DNA from: Ruegeria arenilitoris
GTDB lineage: Bacteria > Pseudomonadota > Alphaproteobacteria > Rhodobacterales > Rhodobacteraceae
Length of the DNA: 64,000 nucleotides
Assembly (NCBI RefSeq): GCF_013035315.1
Contig: NZ_WQHP01000005.1
Location: forward strand, 338,356 to 402,355
Direction of reading: 5' to 3'
Made by a program: the position numbers and the translations under genes. The notes beneath the pieces are model-generated. The model was given only the letters and a program-made list of their open reading frames with translations, had not been told where the DNA came from and did no database searches. Of this stretch, positions 8,921 to 17,520 are shown one piece after another. The stretch's first letter is position 1; each line of letters begins with the position of its first letter.

Positions 8921-10195
8921 TCACTCTGTAAGTGGTGCATTTTCGGTGATTTCCTGAACAGAAATCTCCAAACTGTCACCCGGTCGCAATTGCGTCAATT
9001 TATCCGCGACAAGTTGCTGAAGTTGGCTATTTTCGGTTCGAAAAATTGTGACCGTATAGTCGATATCGGTTATGAGACTTTCCGTTCCAATCTCATTGGA
9101 CGCACCTGCCAAGTATTTCGAAATTGTGTCCAATTGATGCTTGGCGTCGCGTACAGATAGGCTTGCAACCCGGCGCTCTTGCAGCAATCTCAACGTTCGT
9201 TCCTGTTCGAACTGTTCCTCATCGCGGATTAGCCGGGTCAAAATGAGACTGGTTCCCGCCAGATCTTCTTCAACTTCCAGCAAGCGCGTCGCGGACAACA
9301 CTGTTGTACGACGCGTATCCGCGAGCCGGGATCCGGGTGCTAATCCTTTGTCGACCAAACTGACCACTCGAGCCTCTTCTTCTTCGTCAGCGTCCAACGC
9401 CTTCGCCAGTTCAGTTATTTGCTCTTCCAGAATTCTGACTCTCTCGGCTGCCTGCTGTCTAGCGTCTTCAAAAAACTCGCGTTCACCGGCCTCGTTTTCC
9501 TGGTTAATACTGCGGATCCTGATTTGCTCAGCGATCAATTCGGCTAGAACACTAGGCGATACTGTGACAGACTCGGGTGCTGGCGGTTCAAGATCCATGT
9601 CCTGTGCGAGCTCGCTCGAGCTGCGCCAAGATTGGACAAGCGCTTGCGCATGTTGAAGGGCAGCCTGACCGTACGCAGTCTGCCAGCGTAGCAACTGGAT
9701 GGGGTCGATTGTCACATCATCGGCGAGCAACATGCTGCGAACCCCACCGGCCAAGGCGACGGCCTCGCGCACGGTTATTGCTGGTCGGTAGTCTATTTCG
9801 CCGGTTCGCGCGACGTCACCACCGATTATGATGGGCCGGTATCCATTGCGAGCAATTTCAATCTCATCACCAGCGAGTTGGATTATGTAGATGTCGCCGT
9901 TAAGGTCGTACTGTTTGACGATTTTACCTGCGGCATCTTGCTGGACGAGCAGTTCCAGTCTCTCCAGAGAAAGCCCTTGGGCACGAAATTGCCCCAGCCA
10001 TTTCAGGTTTACATCGCCATGAGCGTCTATTGTGGCATTAAAGGACAGGTCATCCAGCCCAGTTAGCGAAACACTGACTTGATCTCCTGGTTCAAGGTCA
10101 AAGTCCGCCGTCGCCGCTGTGGCTAGCATAAGGTAGGGCAAACCAAGTGCGCATACCGTGAATAGCTTCGACAAGTACCGGATCGGTTCAAGCAT
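8921..10195 (-). CDS. ExoF/Wza-like polysaccharide export protein
   Basis: A 424-residue exported protein: signal peptide in residues 1-30 ending ATAATA, then a Poly_export domain (FDLEPGDQVSVSLTGLDDLS), an SLBB-like segment around ARTGEIDYRPAITVREAVALAGG, and a long coiled coil from about residue 210 to 370. This arrangement matches ExoF of the succinoglycan type rather than classical Wza. It would link the Wzc/ExoP-like protein to the outer membrane and form or dock to the export channel. No lipobox Cys follows the signal peptide. Upstream of it, on the same strand, is the sugar transferase gene, 70 nt away. Confidence 0.87.
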   Translation of the reverse strand: MLEPIRYLSKLFTVCALGLPYLMLATAATADFDLEPGDQVSVSLTGLDDLSFNATIDAHGDVNLKWLGQFRAQGLSLERLELLVQQDAAGKIVKQYDLNGDIYIIQLAGDEIEIARNGYRPIIIGGDVARTGEIDYRPAITVREAVALAGGVRSMLLADDVTIDPIQLLRWQTAYGQAALQHAQALVQSWRSSSELAQDMDLEPPAPESVTVSPSVLAELIAEQIRIRSINQENEAGEREFFEDARQQAAERVRILEEQITELAKALDADEEEEARVVSLVDKGLAPGSRLADTRRTTVLSATRLLEVEEDLAGTSLILTRLIRDEEQFEQERTLRLLQERRVASLSVRDAKHQLDTISKYLAGASNEIGTESLITDIDYTVTIFRTENSQLQQLVADKLTQLRPGDSLEISVQEITENAPLTE

Positions 10196-10265
10196 CCCAA
10201 ACCACCTTTGCTACTTTATCTTCTCACCCATTAAACCAAACCAAGCTCAGTCTGGGGCTTCGAAT

Positions 10266-10970
10266 TCACTGTCCTGTTCCGTTGCACACCACACCAATGG
10301 TCCGAAACAAAATCTTAAGGTCGAACCAGAAGCCGACTTTTCGCACATATTCACTGTCGAAGATTGCGCGATGAGCAAACTCGACATCGTTACGTGCGGA
10401 CACCTGCCATGGGCCGGTAATTCCTGGCTTCATCAGAGTGTAATCCCCGCCTGGATACAACTTCTGCTGCTCCGGCATCATCGGCCGCGGGCCAACAAGG
10501 CTCATGTCGCCGATCAAGACATTCCAAAGTTGAGGTAGCTCATCCAAAGACGTCGCTCTAATAAAACGGCCAAAATTTGTAATACGGGGATCGTTGTCCA
10601 GCTTCTGTTTTGTTTCCCATTCAGCGACAGCAGATTTATTTTCAGCCAAATGTTGCCGCATAATTTCATCCGCGTCTACGACCATTGAGCGGAATTTCAG
10701 GAAATCAAATTCGTTTCCACCGATACCAATTCGTTTCTGGCGGTAGATTGCAGGACCGCCATCAAGCTTAACCAAAAATCCAATGGCAAGCATGAGCGGC
10801 AAAATAAAGGGAGCACCGACCAATACCAGCGCAAGATCAAGCAGGCGCTTGCCTTTCAACGCGTAGAAGCCCTTTAGCCTTTGGCTGACATCACTCTTTA
10901 CGCTAGATGTCTGATTTTTATTGTAAATTCTAGGTTCTTCAAATCTAAACGAACCGGGAATATCACTCAT
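10266..10970 (-). CDS. ExoY-like undecaprenyl-phosphate sugar phosphotransferase
   Basis: A 234-residue bacterial sugar transferase (polyisoprenyl-phosphate hexose-1-phosphate transferase). It has one N-terminal hydrophobic hairpin (DLALVLVGAPFILPLMLAI), then the conserved YRQKRIGIGGNEFDFLKFRS, RATSLDELPQLWNVLIGDMS and VGPRPMMPEQ blocks with the catalytic Asp-Glu pair. It loads the first sugar phosphate onto undecaprenyl phosphate and so starts EPS repeat synthesis. The short, single-domain size is that of ExoY/PssA enzymes. A GGGG stretch precedes the ATG. The donor may be UDP-galactose or UDP-glucose; this cannot be decided here. Confidence 0.92.
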   Translation of the reverse strand: MSDIPGSFRFEEPRIYNKNQTSSVKSDVSQRLKGFYALKGKRLLDLALVLVGAPFILPLMLAIGFLVKLDGGPAIYRQKRIGIGGNEFDFLKFRSMVVDADEIMRQHLAENKSAVAEWETKQKLDNDPRITNFGRFIRATSLDELPQLWNVLIGDMSLVGPRPMMPEQQKLYPGGDYTLMKPGITGPWQVSARNDVEFAHRAIFDSEYVRKVGFWFDLKILFRTIGVVCNGTGQ

Positions 10971-11373
10971 ATTAACCCCCTAACACGTAGGACAGCGACG
11001 TCCCCACACTAATAACTCGCGAACGGCCAAATAACGCTTTGACCTAAAATGAGGCCAGAACGCTGCTGCCTAACTATTTTCTACTCAATAGACTTGGAAT
11101 CGGAACCGCCTTAGACAGCCACCCACCCATGGTTATTACTCCGATTCGCACAAAAAACCGTACCGGAATTGCCCTAGCGAAGAGCATCGCACTAAAGGCA
11201 ACTTGAAACAACTTTTTTGTTGCTGAAGCTGAGCGCGCGAATACGCAATCGCACAAAAATTGTTCACGGGTCCAGCATGCCCTTCCCTGCGTTGCTATCT
11301 CTTAAAGCAGCAGGGAAGAGGCGACAATTAAATGTGAATTCACCACCAAGTCGGCAAGCTCCGGCAATTTTGA
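10971..11373. other. Intergenic stretch without a supported gene
   Basis: About 400 nt between the sugar transferase start and a small membrane ORF. A 60-codon minus-strand frame at 11074-11256 has no convincing ribosome-binding site or recognisable composition. The promoter of the exoY-exoF group should lie here; I see no clear motif. Confidence 0.4.
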
Positions 11374-11586
11374 CTAACTGCCGGATTTCAAAGGGAGCTT
11401 ACCTGCAAGTTTCAAGCGCAGCTTGCTTTCCCACAAGATTTTGAGTCCCATTATCAGAAGAGGAGTGCACATCCCGATCAAAAAACCAAAAAGCAAGGCT
11501 GAACTGACCCCAATGCCGTTGAGGGTAAACGCCACAAAACACAATGTGGCGACCAAGGGTCCGGACAATAAGTAAACAATGACCAT
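11374..11586 (-). CDS. Small two-helix membrane protein, hypothetical
   Basis: A 70-residue frame that reads as two hydrophobic segments (about residues 2-22 and 28-48) joined by a short loop, followed by a basic tail rich in Lys and Leu. This composition is hard to get by chance and suits a small inner-membrane protein. It lies 283 nt downstream of the flippase on the same strand, in the middle of the EPS locus. The ribosome-binding site is weak. No family is recognised and the gene may not be real. Confidence 0.4.
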   Translation of the reverse strand: MVIVYLLSGPLVATLCFVAFTLNGIGVSSALLFGFLIGMCTPLLIMGLKILWESKLRLKLAGKLPLKSGS

Positions 11587-11869
11587 GTTCAGTGTTTGCT
11601 CTCAGTGTTTGTCATTTAGCCGGTACTTATCGATGCTCAGTTCAATTTGTGGTCTTTTTAAGGCAATCCCAGTGTTGTTGCTGTCGCGACGCCTCTTTGG
11701 TCGAACGCAGCAAGGCGACACGCACTAGCTTGCCATCGATCGATAACATAGTATTGACGCGCCCTGACTGCGACAGGTCTGACGAAGAAACCAAATCTGC
11801 TCGGCAAAAATATGCCAGAATTGCAACACCCAGTCTGCTTTAGGGTGTCCACCTGTCGCTGGGATTGAG

Positions 11870-13297
11870 CTACTCGGACGAAGGAAATCCACCGATCAGC
11901 AAGCGCCGCTTTAGCTTTCGCACGACAGCCAATGCGGCGGTCTGGCCGACACACAATAATGCAACGAACATTATCGTCAGGCCAAGGGCCAAGATCGCAA
12001 ATTGCTGCATCAAGCCCGTCGATGCGTTCGCCCACAACCCTAAGGGCGCAAATGCAACTAAGCCCGCAAGAGCTTTGCCAAATTCTGCCAACGGGATGCT
12101 GATACGGTCAATCCGACGCCCGTATTGAAAATAGACCAGAAAGCTCAGTATTGCACTCACAAGGAATGCATATGCCGCTCCTTTCGCGCCCAGCCAATAT
12201 ATGAACAGATACGATATCGCCGCATGACCAAGCAGCGTTGTCACCGAGATAATCAGTTGCAGGACCGTCTTCTTTGATCGTGTAAACGCGAAACTAAGGT
12301 AGGCACCCTGTAATCCAAACACAAATGATGAGATCGTCAGGATACGAATGTATCCGGCGGTCTGGTCTGCAAAAGAGGGCTCGAACAGAAGATTGGCAAA
12401 AACGTCCGCCGAAAATATCAACACGGCCAGGATCGGCATTGATATCAGCATCAAAAACGAGAAATACCGGTAGAGAACCGCATCTGACGAGGCTTTCCCC
12501 TGAACTTCTTGGGCCTCGAAGACCGACGGGCCAACCACACGTGACAGCGTTCCCATTGGCAGGCGAAGTGTCCGTGCCGCAAGGGATTGTGCAGCGGCGA
12601 AGTATCCAACCGACTCCATCCCCGCCAAAATCGCCAAAATCGACTGAGAAAACATCGCAAAGAATGTCGCGCTGGAGGACACAATGGCCAAAGGGAAGCC
12701 GAATGAGAGGTATGTTTTCAATTCAGCCAATTTGGGAACAACGATGCCTGAACGCCGAAACGCGATGAGCAATGCGTAACCTCCGGTCACAGCAGCCCCA
12801 ATCGACATTCCAATCACAGCGCTTTCGTAGCCCCCTCCGTTCAGGATAAAGCCAACCGCGAGCGCGACCCCTATTGCGTGTCGCAACAAAGTCACCGCAG
12901 CATATTTTGGACCTTCGTGATACTGGCGCAGGCAAGCTGCTCCAAGCTCGTGCATCCCGTGGCTGATACAAAAAATCGCTGCGAATTTAAGGTTTTCGAC
13001 CCATTCTCCGGGCAAGACCAGCGTTAACAGGCTGGACAAAACCAAAAGAAAAAATGCCAGCGCAACCGATGCCCCCATAACGGTAGCAATTGTCCTACCC
13101 TCAAACTCCTTGGCGTGATGAAACCGGGCGATCGCAATAACCAGCCACAAAAACGAAAAGGAAAACAGGATCGTTCCGACCAAAAGTGTTAAGTTATATC
13201 GTCCAAACTCTGCCGGGCCCAGAACTTTCGTCATAACCATCAAAATGGCTATCGCAAAAACCGCAGACAGAACTCGAGGGACAAAAAACCACGTCAT
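11870..13297 (-). CDS. Wzx-like polysaccharide flippase
   Basis: A 475-residue integral membrane protein with about 12-14 predicted helices, starting RVLSAVFAIAILMVMTKVLG and GPAEFGRYNLTL, the usual N-terminus of the oligosaccharide flippase (MATE-like, MVF) superfamily. It should move undecaprenyl-diphosphate-linked repeat units across the inner membrane so that the polymerase can assemble them. It is divergent from the polymerase gene at 13.7 kb. Length and topology are normal for the family. Confidence 0.87.
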   Translation of the reverse strand: MTWFFVPRVLSAVFAIAILMVMTKVLGPAEFGRYNLTLLVGTILFSFSFLWLVIAIARFHHAKEFEGRTIATVMGASVALAFFLLVLSSLLTLVLPGEWVENLKFAAIFCISHGMHELGAACLRQYHEGPKYAAVTLLRHAIGVALAVGFILNGGGYESAVIGMSIGAAVTGGYALLIAFRRSGIVVPKLAELKTYLSFGFPLAIVSSSATFFAMFSQSILAILAGMESVGYFAAAQSLAARTLRLPMGTLSRVVGPSVFEAQEVQGKASSDAVLYRYFSFLMLISMPILAVLIFSADVFANLLFEPSFADQTAGYIRILTISSFVFGLQGAYLSFAFTRSKKTVLQLIISVTTLLGHAAISYLFIYWLGAKGAAYAFLVSAILSFLVYFQYGRRIDRISIPLAEFGKALAGLVAFAPLGLWANASTGLMQQFAILALGLTIMFVALLCVGQTAALAVVRKLKRRLLIGGFPSSE

Positions 13298-13661
13298 TTC
13301 AGAACGCCTTACAAGAAATAATCTTTAACCATAACCAGCTACAATCGCCCATTTCCGAGCAACTGTGAGAATTGAATCGGCACAAATCGTTGGACCGGTA
13401 ATCTTGAACGACAAACGCCGACTGTTCGTCGCAAAGCCCTATGCGTGATCTGAGTATATAACATCTTAATTTTTAATCTTACATTTGGGATTAACTGGTC
13501 ACTACCGTCTCGGAGAGCGATGTCTAAGCCTGCGGCCGTGCTGCGAAACGGTGCTTGTAGACAAGCGTCTGCCATCTTTGTACGCTTTTGTGGCTTCAGC
13601 AGCGCTCTTCTGCTGAGTGATCCTTTTTTGTGCACGCCCCTTTCGTCAACCAGTTTTTGCC
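13298..13661. promoter_or_regulatory. Divergent intergenic region between flippase and polymerase
   Basis: The 364-nt spacer should carry promoters for both wzx-like and wzy-like genes. An AT-rich patch around 13455-13495 includes TTAATC (13473-13478) and GATTAA (13489-13494) as an inverted pair separated by 10 nt. Nothing else stands out. Confidence 0.35.
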
Positions 13662-14948
13662 ATGACGCCTGTTACCCGCAGTTTCCCGTATCAATCTCAC
13701 GCAGGATCATCGTTTAACCACCTTGTGCTCGCTTTCTGCCTGTGTCTTCTGGTGGTGATTGGCACGCACTTTCTGGCAATCGTGTTCTGGCAGAAAGGCA
13801 TCGCGAACAAGATCGGAGTTCTACTGCTAGTTCCTGTTCTTACGATCACACTATTGTATTTTCGGCACCTGATCCGCGGTGCGGTTTCATCCCCCGAAAT
13901 CACACTGCTAGTTATTTTTGCATTTTTTTCAGTGTTTTGGAGTGACTTCCCCAGACATTCTTTCGAGCGCGCGGTTCCATTGGTCGTAACAACCGCGCTT
14001 GGACTAATGCTGGCCAGCGTTATGTCCTTACGGGGCTTGCTTTTGTTTTTGGCGACGTTCTACGGCATCGTGATTTTGTTGGCTATGGCGGCCATCATAG
14101 CCTTGCCACAAGCACGAGGCATTCCACCGTGGGGGAATACATGGAACGGAATTTTCCTGCATAAGAACGGCCTGGGAACTGCGGGGATGTTCGCGTTGCT
14201 AAGTTGTTCCTATGCATCTGGACAATTCACTGGCAAACTAAAAACTGTCTTTGTTGCGGCGGCAATTTTGGGACTATTCCTATTGATTGCCTCAGAATCA
14301 CGGTCATCTCAGATTATCGCCCTGTTCGCTGTGACCGCGCTGTATGTTAGCAAGATTATGCCTAGGATGGAGACAATTTGGGCAATAGGATACATACTGT
14401 TCTCAATGATCTTTGTAGGCATGGTCGCATTTGTACTAGCCTCGACACTCGCGGAGCCTCTGTTTTCACTGATCGGACGAAAGCCCACGTTGTCCGCCCG
14501 GATTCCAATTTGGGAATTGGTCTGGCCCAATATTATGGATCGGTTCTGGATCGGTTACGGATATGCCGCCCACTGGTATGAAAACGCTTCGCACCTGAGT
14601 GTGTATTCGAGCAAGGCCAATTTGGGCTTCCTACCCCACTATTCCCACAATGGGTTGCTTGAAACATTTCTTAATGTGGGTTTTGTGGGAGTTTCTCTTT
14701 TGCTTCTAGGGTTGTTTCGCTTTTTCTTCTCGATGTTTTATGCGTTACGCTTCGTCCCGCACCGTGAACCCATAGTCTTTGTTTTCATTTTGGGGATGGT
14801 GTTCATCTTCTCAAACATCACTGAGAGCATGGTGATGGAAAGGATGAGCGCCAGCTGGATATTCTTCGTTGCATACACCACAAAGATGAACCTTGTCGCG
14901 AAAGCGCTAAGGGCCACGGCGCGGGCGAACTATGTCGCCACGCATTAG
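13662..14948 (+). CDS. Wzy/ExoQ-like polysaccharide polymerase
   Basis: A 428-residue membrane protein with roughly 10-12 hydrophobic segments and an O-antigen ligase/polymerase (Wzy_C) region: NGIFLHKNGLGTAGMFALLS in the middle and a large periplasmic loop with HYSHNGLLETFLNVGFVG. The layout resembles ExoQ of succinoglycan synthesis. It would polymerise flipped repeat units in the periplasm, with chain length set by the Wzc/ExoP-like partner. The start at 13662 is chosen over 13617 because the shorter form begins close to the first helix; the ribosome-binding site is poor in both cases. Confidence 0.85.
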   Translation: MTPVTRSFPYQSHAGSSFNHLVLAFCLCLLVVIGTHFLAIVFWQKGIANKIGVLLLVPVLTITLLYFRHLIRGAVSSPEITLLVIFAFFSVFWSDFPRHSFERAVPLVVTTALGLMLASVMSLRGLLLFLATFYGIVILLAMAAIIALPQARGIPPWGNTWNGIFLHKNGLGTAGMFALLSCSYASGQFTGKLKTVFVAAAILGLFLLIASESRSSQIIALFAVTALYVSKIMPRMETIWAIGYILFSMIFVGMVAFVLASTLAEPLFSLIGRKPTLSARIPIWELVWPNIMDRFWIGYGYAAHWYENASHLSVYSSKANLGFLPHYSHNGLLETFLNVGFVGVSLLLLGLFRFFFSMFYALRFVPHREPIVFVFILGMVFIFSNITESMVMERMSASWIFFVAYTTKMNLVAKALRATARANYVATH

Positions 14949-15121
14949 TTTCGGTTTATGTGCGCGGACCAAAACCTGTGATTTCCTGCAACCGTTTCTT
15001 TAACGACAACCATTTCAGCAATATTTGGATCCAAGCAAGATTGACAGCTACGGCTGAGTGGTATGGAATTTAGGCGTTATCTATTCAAGCCTTAACGAGT
15101 TCTATTCCGTGGGAGACCCAC

Positions 15122-16036
15122 ATGAAAACAGCTATTTTTGCAGGCGGCAAGGGCTCGCGCTTAATCGAAGAAACCCGCGTTCGTCCCAAACCACTGGTTG
15201 AGATCGCGAACCGCCCGATTTTGTGGCACATCATGCAGCACTACTCGACCTATGGTCATCACGATTTCGTACTGGCCCTGGGGTACATGGGCGATCTGAT
15301 CAAACAGTACATATCGGATCTTTGTCAGCATGACGGAAATCTGCGCGTCGATTTCGCCAAGCGCGAGCTGTTTGGCGAACCAGAGTATCGGAATTCGGCC
15401 ATAGACACCCAGATGCCGCCCTGGACTGTCGATCTTATTGACACAGGCACCGAAACGATGACCGGGGGTCGGCTGGCACGTTTGCAACCGTATCTTGGCA
15501 ATGACACGTTCATGTTGACATACGGCGATGGGGTTTCGAATGTTGATCTGGACGCGTTATTGGCTTTCCACAAATCTCATGGCAAACTGGCAACTATAAC
15601 CATGGTCCGGCCGCTAACGACCTTCGGCCACCTTCAGGTGCGCGAAGATGGGCTTGTGGAAGGTTTCATGGAAAAACCAGAAGTAGCGACTGACTGGATC
15701 AATGGCGGCTTCTTCGTGCTCGAACCCGAAGTTTTCGACGCGGTAGCAAGCGTCAATGGCGACGAAATCATGTGGGAGGAGGGGCCTCTTCCTAAATTGA
15801 TGGAGCTGGGCGAATTGATGGCCTATCGCCATTCCGGTTTTTGGTACTGCATGGACCATCTAGCAGACAAAAGACGGTTAGAAGAAATGTGGAAGAGCGG
15901 GAACCGTCCGTGGGCGACTTGGGAAGAAAAAAATGGCTCCCGGCACGATGTGTCGGGGCAGAATGGAGACAGACACCGGCTAGGTATTGGTCGTGGCGCG
16001 CATCCCGGTGATTGGGTGCGATATAAATCACTTTAG
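15122..16036 (+). CDS. rfbF: Glucose-1-phosphate cytidylyltransferase with unusual C-terminal extension
   Basis: The protein has the nucleotidyltransferase signature IFAGGKGSRL near its start, PKPLVEIANRPILWHIM, and the RfbF-type FMLTYGDGVSNVDL and MDHLADKRRLEEMW blocks. It would make CDP-glucose from CTP and glucose-1-phosphate, the entry to CDP-3,6-dideoxyhexoses and related sugars. A GGGAGA site precedes the ATG. Family members end near RPWATW at about residue 260; here the frame runs on for about 37 more residues of Gly/Arg/His-rich, unconserved sequence. That suggests a frameshift or junction that replaced the normal stop. No CDP-glucose 4,6-dehydratase gene is visible in the window. Confidence 0.85.
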   Translation: MKTAIFAGGKGSRLIEETRVRPKPLVEIANRPILWHIMQHYSTYGHHDFVLALGYMGDLIKQYISDLCQHDGNLRVDFAKRELFGEPEYRNSAIDTQMPPWTVDLIDTGTETMTGGRLARLQPYLGNDTFMLTYGDGVSNVDLDALLAFHKSHGKLATITMVRPLTTFGHLQVREDGLVEGFMEKPEVATDWINGGFFVLEPEVFDAVASVNGDEIMWEEGPLPKLMELGELMAYRHSGFWYCMDHLADKRRLEEMWKSGNRPWATWEEKNGSRHDVSGQNGDRHRLGIGRGAHPGDWVRYKSL

Positions 16037-16205
16037 TGCCGCCTGCCCTAGGGCTGCACGATGCTTCAAGTGGGTTCACCTTTGCCAGACAACCATTGCT
16101 TCCTGCGGTACAGTCTGGACGTTCACACGTCATTGAGCGACTTTTCAGACAGGTGAGAGATTTGTTAATTTTGTGTTTAGTAGGAGTATTAGGTTGACGA
16201 GTTCT

Positions 16206-17354
16206 ATGAATTTCAAACAAGCCCGACGAGATGTCTTGATTTTCTCTCAACGCAAGTTGAACACAGGAATTTCACGCTGCTCTGGGTACGAATTCGAAGA
16301 TGTGGTCGCCCAGGTCGAGGGCGCGGATATCTTTATGCCAGCCCGCGCCCAACAAACGCGCGTTCAGGTTAATCCCAAAAGATGGCTGTCTAAACATACG
16401 GGTCTTTTCAAATATTGGACATCTGGCGTGCCGAAGAAACGGCTTGAAAAAGACTATGATGTCTTTGTTTGCAATGTTCAAAAACCAATTGAGCTGCTTG
16501 CCTTGGATGCCATCCCGAATTGGCGCGAAAGAACGGGTGTAGCAATCTGCGTTCTCGAAGAGGTCTGGGCTGCTGACGTCGCGCTTTATTCCCCTTTGAT
16601 TAAATCCTTGTCCGAATTTGATCTGATAACCTGCGCGTTTGCCGAAACTTGCGAACTACTTCACCGCTTGACGGGTAAGCCCGTTATCCAAATGCCTGCA
16701 GCTGTAGACATGGTGCGATTTGCACCGGCTGCGTCACGTGTTGAAAGGCCTGTTGACGTCTATTCAATGGGTAGGCGGCGCCCAGAGCTGCATGAGAAGC
16801 TGGTAAAAGCAATGAAAGCCCGTGGCGGCTTCTACCTGTACGACACGGCGACTAAACCTCCGGTCACCGAGCGGCAATCTGCGCACCGCGAACTACTGGC
16901 CAGTATCATCCAACACAGTAAACTTTTCGTAGTGGACATCGCAAAATTTGGCCACAAGGACCAATGCTCAGGGCATCTCGCATGGGGCCCCCGACAAATC
17001 GAAGGAATGGCGGGCGGTGCAGTTCAGGTTGGATACGCCCCAGAAACACCTGACTACTATCAGTACTTTGATTGGCCCGAAGCAGTGTTCCGTTTGCCTG
17101 AAGACTCGGACGAGGCCTTGGAAAGCCTTCTGGCGTTGCTGGACAACCCAGCTGAACAACACCGTAGGCGGAAAATAAACTTCGCCAATTCGCTGCAAAG
17201 GCACGACTGGGTGCACCGCTGGGCTAGTGTATTGGAGTATTTGGATCTGCCGGAAACCGTGGCCATGATAGATCGCCACAGTCGCCTGAATGACATGTCC
17301 CGACAGCTAGGTATAAGCCAGTCAGAACAGCCCGACCTCGAAACGATTTCCTAA
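16206..17354 (+). CDS. GT1/GT4-like glycosyltransferase
   Basis: A 382-residue protein with the overall plan of a GT-B glycosyltransferase. The N-terminal half has weak similarity only, while the C-terminal half shows VDVYSMGRRRPELHEKLV, then RQIEGMAGGAVQVGYAPETP and ESLLALLDNPAEQHRR. These correspond to the donor-binding Glyco_trans_1_2 region, in which an Glu near EGMAGG contacts the nucleotide sugar. It would add a sugar to the EPS repeat. The ATG at 16206 is preferred to 16173. It is 170 nt after rfbF and convergent with ugd. Confidence 0.72.
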   Translation: MNFKQARRDVLIFSQRKLNTGISRCSGYEFEDVVAQVEGADIFMPARAQQTRVQVNPKRWLSKHTGLFKYWTSGVPKKRLEKDYDVFVCNVQKPIELLALDAIPNWRERTGVAICVLEEVWAADVALYSPLIKSLSEFDLITCAFAETCELLHRLTGKPVIQMPAAVDMVRFAPAASRVERPVDVYSMGRRRPELHEKLVKAMKARGGFYLYDTATKPPVTERQSAHRELLASIIQHSKLFVVDIAKFGHKDQCSGHLAWGPRQIEGMAGGAVQVGYAPETPDYYQYFDWPEAVFRLPEDSDEALESLLALLDNPAEQHRRRKINFANSLQRHDWVHRWASVLEYLDLPETVAMIDRHSRLNDMSRQLGISQSEQPDLETIS

Positions 17355-17520
17355 AACGACTTCAAGCCAAGCAGTTTCGGGCGTTTATTCACGATCCAAA
17401 CTGTGGACTACTTTGCGTTCTAGGCAATAAGTACGGCCATATTCCCTTGGGAACCCTCTTGCGCTCTCGACTCTCTCTGGATCGGTTGTCCGGCCAAGTC
17501 GCCTTCAGCCGTTTGGGCGA

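Noticed and set aside
11074..11256. 60-codon minus-strand ORF between exoY-like and the small membrane gene
   Set aside because: No ribosome-binding site and no protein-like composition beyond chance.
13460..13500. Possible CtrA box (TTAA-N7-TTAA) upstream of the polymerase
   Set aside because: TTAA units occur but with spacings of 3 and 14 nt, not the required 7.
17430..17460. TTCCC-TT-GGGAA repeat between the GT gene and ugd
   Set aside because: Short arms in a convergent spacer without a T-tract; too weak to call a terminator.
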